Shown here one piece after another: positions 32,202-40,691 of a stretch of DNA of 64,000 nt (position 1 is its first letter; each line of letters starts with the position of its first letter). The notes under the pieces were generated by a model that saw only the letters and a program-made list of their open reading frames with translations, did not search any database and was not told where the DNA came from. The DNA lies in NCBI RefSeq assembly GCF_025717045.1, contig NZ_JAOVZN010000003.1, positions 124,001 to 188,000 of the forward strand, in the 5' to 3' direction. The position numbers were made by a program, and so were the translations under genes. This stretch comes from Flavobacterium sp. SH_e. Its GTDB lineage: Bacteria; Bacteroidota; Bacteroidia; Flavobacteriales; Flavobacteriaceae.

Positions 32202-34856
32202 AGAAACCTTGAATGTCGTTTTTTGCAAATCAGTAGAGTTCCCACCCACCATAACTTCGAAGTCTCCAGGCTCGACAACATACTTCATCTCCCTATTATA
32301 AAGGCCTAGCTCATCCTTAGTAAGTGTAAATTCAACATTTTTAGTTTCACCTTTTTTGATATTTAATCTTTTGAAACCTCTTAAAGTTTTTTCAGGAGTC
32401 GTAACAGAACTGTAAACATCATTTATATATAATTGTACAACTTCATCTCCATCAAGATTTCCAACGTTTTTCACATCAACAGAAACTTTAAGTTCTCCGT
32501 TTGGTTTAATTTCTTTTGAACTAATCTTTAAATTTGAATATTCAAACTTCGTATAACTTAATCCGTAACCGAATGTATATAAAGGATGTTCGCTTTCTGC
32601 TACATATTTATGAATCGCAGATGGCTTTTGGTTATAATATATAGGTAACTGTCCTACTGATTTTGGAACTGTAATTGGCAATCTTCCTCCTGGATTGTAA
32701 TCTCCAAATAAAACGTCAGCTACTGCTCTACCTCCTAATTCTCCAGGAAACCATCCTTCTAAAACTGCAGGAATATTTTCAGCAATCCAGTTTGTAGAAA
32801 GCGGACGACCGTTCAATAACACACAAACAACAGGAGTACCAGTTTTTTGAATTTCTTCGATTAATTGTTGTTGAATTCCAAATAAGTCTAAAGAAGCCAC
32901 ATCTCTATTTTCTTCAACCAATTCGTTTGATTCTCCTAAAACTACAATTGCAACATCTGCTTTTTTAGCTGCATCGATTGCCGGCTGTAAGTTTACTTTT
33001 TCTAAATTCCAACGGAAATGAGCTCTGGCTCCCCAGCCTCCTTCCCACATTTCAATGCGGACTTTGTATTTTTTACCTTTTTCGATGTTTTTTGGAACCG
33101 TCACCATACTTGTCGCCCCTTTTGTCCAGTTGTCAATTACCAATTGGTCATCGATATACATTCTGATTCCGTCATCTGAACTTAAACCTAACCAGCCATC
33201 AAGTGCTTGATCTGATTTTAAGAATCCTGTCCATCTGATAGAAAAATCATCTACGTTAACACCATCTCCAGGCGCCCAAGGCCAATCAAACTCTAACTGA
33301 CTGTCAATACGAGTTAATGCTGGAGTTCCCTCTAAATTTCTGTTATTGAAATATTCTCCTTTTAATCCGTTTTGAGATTCGTCTGGAGTAAATAAATATT
33401 TAGATGGAATAATTTGTCCTTTTACGATTAACGGAACCCCTTCTTCATAAACCACATTAGCTGTTTTGCCAACCAATTCTTTAACGCCTTCATAAACTGT
33501 CATTCCGACACTGTTTTTTGGAGCATAACCTCCCAACCTTGAAGCATTTGCATTTGGTCCGATAACCGCAATATTTTTCAAGTTTTTGCTTAAAGGCAAA
33601 ATATTATTGTCATTTTTCAATAAAACCATCGATTTTTGAGCCGCTTCTAAAGCAACAGCTTGATTTTCTGGAGTATGAAAACGCTCTTTAATTAGATTTT
33701 TATCTGTGTACGGATTTTCAAATAATCCTAATAAGAATTTCAAACGCAAAACTGCTCCCGCTGCACGGTCAATGTTTTCCATTGTCAATTTCTTTTCATT
33801 TACCAATTCAATAACAGTGTTTTGCCAGAATTCGTTTGAAAAATCATAGAATTGCATATCAACACCAGCTGAAACCGCTTCTCTAATGGCATCTTTTGGC
33901 GAATCAGCAACTTTGTGAGTTGTCTGAATATATTTAATTGCACCTAAATCTGAAACTACCAATCCTTTAAAACCCCATTCGTTTCTCAAAACATCAGTTA
34001 ATAACCAATGATTTGCTGCACATGGAATTCCGTCTAATTCAGAATATGCACACATAGTTCCTAAAGCACCACCTTTTGTAAATGCTTTTTGGAAAGAAGG
34101 CAAATGATCTTCTCTTGCAGAACGTTCTCCAACCAAAATAGGAGAAGAATTTCCTCCCGCTTGCGGAATACCGTGAACGGCAAAGTGTTTTGGTTCTGCA
34201 ATAATAGAGCGATCCGATTTTAAATCGTCTCCTTGCATTCCTTTAATGAAAGCCAAACCAATTTCGCTATTCAAAAAAGCATCTTCACCAAAAGTTTCAG
34301 CAACACGTCCCCATCTTGGCTCGCGTCCTAAATCTAAGTTTGGTCCAAAACCAAAGTGAACTCCATGTGCTCTGGCTTCCATACCAATTACTTTTCCAAC
34401 TTTATCCATCGTCGCAACATCCCAAGTTGCTCCAAGACCAATGTTCATCGGAAATGCTGTACTTCCTTCATCTAAATATCCGTGAAGCATTTCACACATA
34501 ATAAGCGCTGGAATTCCCCAGCGGTTTCCTTTTATTACATTGGTTTGCAAATCATTAATCATTTTCGCCGAACGCGGATAAAGATCATGAATCGCTCCAA
34601 TTCCTAATTTTCCAATTTTTTCTGCCGATTTAGATTTTGCAAAATCTTCTTTATCTTTAAAAAAATCTCCTCTATACATATCCATCTGACGTACTTTTTC
34701 TTCAAGTGTCATATGGCTTAACAAGTCTTTTACTCTGTCTTCAACAGGCGCTTTCGCATCTTGATACAGATACTTTTTCTGGGCGTAAGTTTGGTTTAAA
34801 AAACCAACAGCCATTACAAAAATAATGGCCGTTTTCTTCATTCTTAATTGTAACAT
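32196..34856 (-). CDS. GH3 glycoside hydrolase with PA14 insert
   Basis: An 886-residue exported GH3 enzyme (M6 is an alternative start giving the signal peptide MKKTAIIFVMAVGF directly). The (beta/alpha)8 domain (about 35-370) has the nucleophile D303 in VVSDLGAI. The second GH3 domain (about 405-780) is interrupted by a PA14 carbohydrate-binding domain at about 497-620, and the acid/base region contains GESNELVEEN. A fibronectin-type III-like domain closes the protein. PA14-containing GH3 enzymes are usually beta-glucosidases or beta-xylosidases; why one sits in an N-glycan-type locus is open (beta-GlcNAc or beta-mannoside activity are options). It follows the GH92 gene by 12 bp. Confidence 0.93.
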   Translation of the reverse strand: MLQLRMKKTAIIFVMAVGFLNQTYAQKKYLYQDAKAPVEDRVKDLLSHMTLEEKVRQMDMYRGDFFKDKEDFAKSKSAEKIGKLGIGAIHDLYPRSAKMINDLQTNVIKGNRWGIPALIMCEMLHGYLDEGSTAFPMNIGLGATWDVATMDKVGKVIGMEARAHGVHFGFGPNLDLGREPRWGRVAETFGEDAFLNSEIGLAFIKGMQGDDLKSDRSIIAEPKHFAVHGIPQAGGNSSPILVGERSAREDHLPSFQKAFTKGGALGTMCAYSELDGIPCAANHWLLTDVLRNEWGFKGLVVSDLGAIKYIQTTHKVADSPKDAIREAVSAGVDMQFYDFSNEFWQNTVIELVNEKKLTMENIDRAAGAVLRLKFLLGLFENPYTDKNLIKERFHTPENQAVALEAAQKSMVLLKNDNNILPLSKNLKNIAVIGPNANASRLGGYAPKNSVGMTVYEGVKELVGKTANVVYEEGVPLIVKGQIIPSKYLFTPDESQNGLKGEYFNNRNLEGTPALTRIDSQLEFDWPWAPGDGVNVDDFSIRWTGFLKSDQALDGWLGLSSDDGIRMYIDDQLVIDNWTKGATSMVTVPKNIEKGKKYKVRIEMWEGGWGARAHFRWNLEKVNLQPAIDAAKKADVAIVVLGESNELVEENRDVASLDLFGIQQQLIEEIQKTGTPVVCVLLNGRPLSTNWIAENIPAVLEGWFPGELGGRAVADVLFGDYNPGGRLPITVPKSVGQLPIYYNQKPSAIHKYVAESEHPLYTFGYGLSYTKFEYSNLKISSKEIKPNGELKVSVDVKNVGNLDGDEVVQLYINDVYSSVTTPEKTLRGFKRLNIKKGETKNVEFTLTKDELGLYNREMKYVVEPGDFEVMVGGNSTDLQKTTFKVSN

Positions 34857-34868
34857 AGTTGTGTGTGT

Positions 34869-37121
34869 TTAGTTTTGAATCACTTTAAGCTTTGTTCCAT
34901 TCACAAAATCATCGTGCGAAATAAAGAAGCTGTTAAGTGTTTTTCCGTTTAGCTCAATCGAATTGATTTTCCCACCATTATTGATTTGTCTTTCAATTAC
35001 AATGCTTTCTTTTTTATAATATCTTGGGTCTAATTTAATCGTCACTCTATGAAACATTGGCGCTGTAATAGTGTAAATTGGATCTCCCGGCGATATTGGA
35101 TAAATTCCCATCATCGAATACACTAACCAAGCCGACATTGTTCCTGTATCGTCATTACCTGGTAATCCTTTTGGTTCATTTTTGAAATATTCGTGAACCA
35201 ATTTCTTTACCATGTCCTGAGCTTTGTATTCTTCGCCTTTCACATAATTAAACAAATACGGATTGGCAATATCTGGCTCATTTGCCATATCAAATTGTTT
35301 GGTATCGAAGATTTTCTGCAATTGAGCCGAAAACGCTTGATCACCTCCCATTAATTTCTTCAATCCGATAATGTCGTGAGGAACCATAAAAGCGTATTGC
35401 CACGCATTTCCTTCGATAAAACCAACGTTCTCTTCAAAATTAGCTCCAGAAGCAGGATCAAATGGCTCGTACCATTTTCCGTCTGGCGTTCTTGGGCGAA
35501 GCAGATTTAAGTTTTTATCAAATAGTTTTCTGTAGGATAATGAACGTTCTTTAAAACGTTTTACATTGTCTTTGTCACCGAATTCGTTGGCCATAAGCGA
35601 AATAGAATAATCTGAAATATTGTATTCCTGAGTTGTTGAAACTGGGCCTTTGTTATCGGTTGTCAAATATCCTTTTTTGATATAATCTTTCAATCCAGGA
35701 CGAAGCGGATTATTTTCAATATTATCTGCGCCTTTCAACATCGCATAATAGGCTTTATTAACATCATAATCACGAATTCCTCTCATATAAGTATCTGTAA
35801 TTACGATACTTGCAGGGTCTCCAACCATAGTAAAAGTTTCAGTCGAATTTAGCTCCCATTTTGGTAACCAGCCGTTTTCATCGAACATATCCAACATACT
35901 TTTCACCATATCAGATTGCTGTTTCGGATACACCAAAGACATCAATGGATGTACATTTCGGTAAGTATCCCATAAAGAAAATACGGTATAACGGGTGTCA
36001 TCGGTTTTAGCAATTTTACTTCTTTTGATTACGGGATATTGTCCGTTAATATCATTTAAAGTATTTGGATGAATTAAAGTGTGATACAAAGCTGTGTAGA
36101 AAATCGTGTTTTCATCTTTTGTACCACCTTCAACCAAAATTTTAGACAATTCTTCGTTCCATTCATTGTAGGTTTCTTTGTAAATTGCATCAAAAGATCT
36201 GTTACCAACCTCTTTTGCTAAATTTTCACGCGCATTTTCGATACTTACGTACGAAATTCCAATCTTCACTTCAACCGTTTCTTGTTTATCGAATTTATAG
36301 GTAAAATAACTTCCAATACTATCCCCTACAACAGTTTTGATTGTATTATCCATCATTCTGGCTTTTCCATTGTAGCCCATCCATTGTGCTTCTACACCGT
36401 TGTATTTTGCAGTTTTTTTCCAAACTCCAAATTTATAGGCAGGTTTAGAAAATTGAGCCACAAAATAAACTGGATAAGCATCTTCTGGACTATTGTAACA
36501 GAATGATCCAACAGAACGCATTCCTTCAATTTCTGTAGAAGAAACGACTTTTATCATTGCGCCTTCTTCGTTTGTTAATCCTAAACCAAGATTTAGCAAA
36601 ATATTAGATTGCCCTTTCGGGAAAGTGAATCTGCTAACTCCCACTCGTTTTGAAGCAGTAAATTCGCCTTTTACTTTATACTTATCGATGTTTACGCTGT
36701 AATATGCTGCTTTGGCAACTTCATTAGAATAAGTCGAACCATATTTTAAATGATCGATTTCTACATTTCCAGTTGTCGGCATTAATAAAATAACGCCTAA
36801 TTCTGGACAGCCGACTCCGCTTAAATTCACTTGGCTAAAACCTGTCAAAAACGTATTTTCATTTACATACGGATTAGAAAGCCATTGACTATCTTTTTCC
36901 ATTGGAGTGTTTTTCACTCCAGCCACATTAAACGGACTAATACTTGCCATACCACGTGGTGCTATTGGTCCCGGATAAGCAGCGCCATAATTGGAAGTAC
37001 CTATAAACGGATTAACAAAATCTGCAGGTTCTTGTGCAAAAATAGTGATGCTAAAAAACAGCATGTATAAAATACATGCTGTCTTCATTTTATTTTTAAT
37101 ATTTAAAAGCATAGGCTTCAT
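34869..37121 (-). CDS. GH92 exo-alpha-mannosidase (first copy)
   Basis: About 750 residues from the ATG ending at 37121, which begins 2 bp after the fucosidase stop; an earlier ATG (37157) overlaps that gene and an inner one (37091) begins right at the signal peptide MKTACILYMLFFSITIFAQ. GH92 enzymes are calcium-dependent inverting alpha-mannosidases acting on alpha-1,2/1,3/1,6 or alpha-1,4 mannosides. Signatures: YPGPIAPRGMASISP near the N-terminus and GNDDTGTMSAW with MGIYP near the C-terminus, plus EGNAWQYAF before it. It has a Sec signal without lipobox, so is probably periplasmic. The second GH92 in the locus differs (GNED motif), suggesting different linkage specificity. Confidence 0.94.
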   Translation of the reverse strand: MKPMLLNIKNKMKTACILYMLFFSITIFAQEPADFVNPFIGTSNYGAAYPGPIAPRGMASISPFNVAGVKNTPMEKDSQWLSNPYVNENTFLTGFSQVNLSGVGCPELGVILLMPTTGNVEIDHLKYGSTYSNEVAKAAYYSVNIDKYKVKGEFTASKRVGVSRFTFPKGQSNILLNLGLGLTNEEGAMIKVVSSTEIEGMRSVGSFCYNSPEDAYPVYFVAQFSKPAYKFGVWKKTAKYNGVEAQWMGYNGKARMMDNTIKTVVGDSIGSYFTYKFDKQETVEVKIGISYVSIENARENLAKEVGNRSFDAIYKETYNEWNEELSKILVEGGTKDENTIFYTALYHTLIHPNTLNDINGQYPVIKRSKIAKTDDTRYTVFSLWDTYRNVHPLMSLVYPKQQSDMVKSMLDMFDENGWLPKWELNSTETFTMVGDPASIVITDTYMRGIRDYDVNKAYYAMLKGADNIENNPLRPGLKDYIKKGYLTTDNKGPVSTTQEYNISDYSISLMANEFGDKDNVKRFKERSLSYRKLFDKNLNLLRPRTPDGKWYEPFDPASGANFEENVGFIEGNAWQYAFMVPHDIIGLKKLMGGDQAFSAQLQKIFDTKQFDMANEPDIANPYLFNYVKGEEYKAQDMVKKLVHEYFKNEPKGLPGNDDTGTMSAWLVYSMMGIYPISPGDPIYTITAPMFHRVTIKLDPRYYKKESIVIERQINNGGKINSIELNGKTLNSFFISHDDFVNGTKLKVIQN

Positions 37122-37123
37122 TC

Positions 37124-38608
37124 TTATCTGTTTATAGCTTCGATTTTTAAAGTCCAAGCTTCTTTTGCAGGAAGATTATTTCTTAAGCTTTCTGGAATAA
37201 TTACTTTAAATCCGTTTCCTTCTTTTGTCCATTTTAAAGAAGTTTTAGAACCTAGCATTGTGATTTTTGTTCCTTTTTTAGGACTGATAGATTTTACTGC
37301 AACTTCAGCAGGAATTTTATCTTCTCCTTCTTTAGCTAAATAAAATGCAAATACATTTCCTGCTTTGTTTTGTGTAAAACAGATGTTTTCTTCCTTGTAA
37401 GGTTCGATTGGTTTTGTGTTGTAAATCGCTGTGCTGTTTACTTTCATCCAATCTCCGTAAGCTTGCAATAAATCGTAAGCACCTTTATCCCATTCTCCTT
37501 CAGGACTTGGAGCAACGTTTAATAATAAGTTTCCGCCTTTCGCAACAATATCAATCAATAAATGAATCCCTTGACGTCCACTCATGTATTGAGCACCCGG
37601 AGAATAAGACCATCCACCGCCTGCAGGGATACAAGATTCCCAAGGATAAGGCAATGTTTTAGCAGGAACACGTCCTTCTGGAGTTAAGTAGTTTTGGTTT
37701 TTACCGTGAACTGCTCTATCAACCACAATTAAACCTGGTTGTTTTTGACGCGCTTTAACAACCAATTCATCCATTTTAGGATCTTGATCAACTACTCTAT
37801 GTTTGATGAAACCGTTTTTAGATTCGTTTTCAGTAAATTTCTCATCGTAGTTTTCTTTGATGTTCACTTGGTCTCTTTTTCTTACCCATCCTCCATCTAA
37901 CCATAAAATATCAACTTTACCGTAGTTAGAAAGAATTTCTAAGATTTGGTTGTGAGTGAAATCAACATATTTCTGCCATTTTTCAGGATATAATGACGGA
38001 TCATAGTTTACGTTTCTATCGAAAGGAGGAAAATAAGGATCCCAATAGTTTTCGTTATGCCAGTCTGGTTTAGAGAAATAAGCTCCAGTTGAAATACCTT
38101 CGCCTCTAAAAGAGTTGAAAATTTCTTTTAAAACATCTGCTTTTGGATTTGTATGAAAAGGAACATCTTTACTAGTAATCTTGTAATCAGAATATTTCGT
38201 ATCATACATATTGAAACCGTCATGGTGTTTGGTGGTAAAAACCATGTATTTCATTCCCGCATATTTAGCGGCTTTAGCCCATTTTGCAGGATCAAATTTT
38301 ACAGGATTAAAAGTTTTTCTTAAACCTTCGTAATCTTTGATATAATCATTATAATTAGATGGATTACTTCCTTTTTTACGTTCACACCATCCGTAATCTT
38401 CAGGGCAGATAGACCAAGATTCTACAATACCCCACTGGCTGTAAGTTCCCCAGTGCATTAGCAAACCAAATTTTTTGCCTTGCCATTCGTCTAAGTTTTT
38501 TAAAACTAACGGATCTGTTTCTGGTACGTATCTTTCATCTTCATAAATCGCCTGAGCGAATATCTGAGCTGAAAATAAAAGGGCGATTATGAATATTCCT
38601 TTTTTCAT
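37124..38608 (-). CDS. GH29 alpha-L-fucosidase (first copy)
   Basis: A 494-residue exported retaining fucosidase (signal peptide MKKGIFIIALLFSAQIFA). The TIM barrel has FGLLMHWGTYSQWG, VFTTKHHDGF and the nucleophile D238 in ILWLDGGW. A beta-sandwich follows (about 385-494). The pattern ILWLDGG points to the broad-specificity branch (GH29-A-like) that can remove core or terminal alpha-fucose; this contrasts with the FEMWFDGA motif of the second copy. It lies between GH35 (36 bp upstream) and GH92 (immediately downstream) in one transcription unit. Confidence 0.94.
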   Translation of the reverse strand: MKKGIFIIALLFSAQIFAQAIYEDERYVPETDPLVLKNLDEWQGKKFGLLMHWGTYSQWGIVESWSICPEDYGWCERKKGSNPSNYNDYIKDYEGLRKTFNPVKFDPAKWAKAAKYAGMKYMVFTTKHHDGFNMYDTKYSDYKITSKDVPFHTNPKADVLKEIFNSFRGEGISTGAYFSKPDWHNENYWDPYFPPFDRNVNYDPSLYPEKWQKYVDFTHNQILEILSNYGKVDILWLDGGWVRKRDQVNIKENYDEKFTENESKNGFIKHRVVDQDPKMDELVVKARQKQPGLIVVDRAVHGKNQNYLTPEGRVPAKTLPYPWESCIPAGGGWSYSPGAQYMSGRQGIHLLIDIVAKGGNLLLNVAPSPEGEWDKGAYDLLQAYGDWMKVNSTAIYNTKPIEPYKEENICFTQNKAGNVFAFYLAKEGEDKIPAEVAVKSISPKKGTKITMLGSKTSLKWTKEGNGFKVIIPESLRNNLPAKEAWTLKIEAINR

Positions 38609-38644
38609 CTTTAATCTAATTTATAATTTATTATTCTTTGTTTT

Positions 38645-40498
38645 TTAGTTTAGTTTATCTAGTATCGGTTGATCTGTAAAAGTTAATTCTGTTTGAGCAT
38701 TTTCATTAAGTTGCTCAAACACGACAAACTTATTTTCGCCCGCTTTCAACCAACAGCCTGGCACGTAAAGTGTTTGTTGTGGCCCAACTTTCCAGTAGCG
38801 TCCAAGATTGTGTCCGTTAACAAATACAATTCCTTTTCCCCAATTTGTCATATCAAGAAAAGTATCGGCTGGTTTATCAATGTTAACTGCAGCTTCATAT
38901 AAAACTGGTCGTCCAGGTTTTACTGTTTCATTTTTAACAGCTGGAACTTCACTCATCGGCATTTTATACATTTCCCATCCACCGCTAATTTCATATTCAT
39001 TAATAAATACTGGAGAAATAATACCTTTCGTATTATGCACTATTTCGGCTCCGTAATTAATACGTCCCATATTTTCAACTAGAATTTCTAAAATACCGTT
39101 AAAAGGAATAGAAAGGGTCAACTCGTAATTTTTGAAAACTCTATTCAATTCACCCACCTTAACTCCGTTTACATAAACGGTAGCAAAGTCTCTCAATCCC
39201 TCAATTTTTAATTTGCCAGAAGAAATTGGCTGCGTAAATCGTTTACGATACAAAACATATCCATTTCCCTGACCTAATTTTTCAAATGTTAAAGGCTGAT
39301 CATTTACAACAGGTTTTTCTTTTTTAATCCAACTTAAAACATCCATACTTGATTTAACAGGCTGATTAGGATATTTTATAACTGGTATTTTCTCTGGAAT
39401 TGCTGCTAATTTTGTTTTAGAATACTTTTGCATTACTTCACGAATAGCCATGAATTTTGGCGTTGCCCAACCTGCTTCGCTAATAGGTGCATCATAATCA
39501 TAGCTTGTAATATCTGGCTGAATATCACTTTCTTCATTATAATTTGCTCCAGAAGTAAATCCGAAATTAGTACCTCCGTGCACCATATAATAATTGAAAG
39601 AAACGCCTGCATCAAGGTACTTTTTAGTTTGGCTTGCAATCTCGTCTGATCCAATTTTAATAAATGGTTCTGCCCAATGATCTAGCCAGCCAGAATAAAA
39701 TTCTGCGACCATGTAAGGTCCTTGTCCTTTATGGAATTTATCAACCTGCTTTTTTAAGTTTTCTATATTGGATTCTCCATTTGCAGTTGGTAATACTCCT
39801 TCAACACTTCCACCTTCAAACAACCAAGTGCCGTCAGAAGTAAAAAATGGCTCTGGAAATCCAGTTTCTTTAAGCATGTTGTAAATCGCTGTTTTGTATG
39901 CTTTATGATCTTCAGCACTAATATCGGTTCTTTGAGAAACATAAGAACCAAATTCATTTTCCGCCTGAACCATAATAATTGGTCCTCCCTGATTAGCAAA
40001 ATTTCCTTTTACGACTGCATATAAATGTTCCAAATAAGTTTTACAAGCGTCCAAGAATGCTTTGTTATTGGTACGAATTACCAAATCTTTATTATTTTGC
40101 AGCCACCAAGGATATCCTCCAAATTCCCATTCACCACATGCATATGGGCCTGGTCTAAGAATTACATATAATCCTTCACTTTTAGCAATACGTAAAAATT
40201 CTGCCAAATCTCTATTTCCCGTTTTAAAATCCCATACACCTGGCTCAATTTCGTGATAATTCCAAAACACATAAGTTGCCACAGTATTCAATCCCATAGC
40301 TTTAAGCATTTGCAATCGATGTCTCCAATACTCTTTAGGAATACGCTCATAGTGCATTTCCCCCGAATGTATTTTTATAATTTTCCCATCTTTTTGAAAT
40401 TCTCCATTAGATATAGAAAATCCTTTTGTTTGAGCCTTTGCGAAAAACGGCATCAAACAAATCAATAATACTCCGAGCTTAAATAATATCTTATTCAT
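38645..40498 (-). CDS. GH35 beta-galactosidase
   Basis: A 617-residue exported enzyme (signal peptide to about residue 23). GH35 signatures include HSGEMHYERIP, the segment RPGPYACGEWEFGGYP, acid/base E182 in AENEFGSY and nucleophile E266 in MVAEFYSGW. C-terminal galactose-binding-like beta-sandwich domains follow (about 400-617). It would remove terminal beta-galactose from complex N-glycan antennae or O-glycans. It precedes the fucosidase by 36 bp. The 193 bp before it hold a hairpin and a dispersed repeat, so it may begin a sub-transcript. Confidence 0.94.
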   Translation of the reverse strand: MNKILFKLGVLLICLMPFFAKAQTKGFSISNGEFQKDGKIIKIHSGEMHYERIPKEYWRHRLQMLKAMGLNTVATYVFWNYHEIEPGVWDFKTGNRDLAEFLRIAKSEGLYVILRPGPYACGEWEFGGYPWWLQNNKDLVIRTNNKAFLDACKTYLEHLYAVVKGNFANQGGPIIMVQAENEFGSYVSQRTDISAEDHKAYKTAIYNMLKETGFPEPFFTSDGTWLFEGGSVEGVLPTANGESNIENLKKQVDKFHKGQGPYMVAEFYSGWLDHWAEPFIKIGSDEIASQTKKYLDAGVSFNYYMVHGGTNFGFTSGANYNEESDIQPDITSYDYDAPISEAGWATPKFMAIREVMQKYSKTKLAAIPEKIPVIKYPNQPVKSSMDVLSWIKKEKPVVNDQPLTFEKLGQGNGYVLYRKRFTQPISSGKLKIEGLRDFATVYVNGVKVGELNRVFKNYELTLSIPFNGILEILVENMGRINYGAEIVHNTKGIISPVFINEYEISGGWEMYKMPMSEVPAVKNETVKPGRPVLYEAAVNIDKPADTFLDMTNWGKGIVFVNGHNLGRYWKVGPQQTLYVPGCWLKAGENKFVVFEQLNENAQTELTFTDQPILDKLN

Positions 40499-40549
40499 TT
40501 TTTTTCAGATTATACATTTATAAACTTAAAATGACAAACTTGACTTTAA

Positions 40550-40582
40550 AGCTTTGTCAAAGTTTGAAACTTTGACAAAGCT
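40550..40582. terminator. Stem-loop AGCTTTGTCAAAGTTT between GH20 and GH35
   Basis: Perfect 16-bp arms at 40550-40565 and 40567-40582. No T-run follows, so it may be an mRNA-processing or repeat hairpin rather than a full terminator. A degenerate relative (AACTTTGTCAAAG) lies near 43200. Confidence 0.5.
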
Positions 40583-40604
40583 GTAACAAGCATTTCACGT
40601 TAAG

Positions 40605-40686
40605 CTATGTGTTAGAAACTAGTTTCTTTCTAAACTCTTTTACCAAGTTTCAAAAGAAAAAGAATCTATGTTTCTATGTGTTTAAA
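40605..40686. repeat. Dispersed intergenic repeat, copy 1
   Basis: The 25-bp block at 40605-40629 (containing GAAACTAGTTTC) and the 24-bp block at 40663-40686 (containing CTATGTTTCTATGTGTTT) are repeated identically at 47660-47684 and 47710-47733. Confidence 0.8.
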
Positions 40687-40691
40687 AATAT

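Noticed and set aside
39433..39999. Extra open frames within GH35
   Set aside because: Out-of-frame shadows; the GH35 frame is continuous with both catalytic Glu residues.
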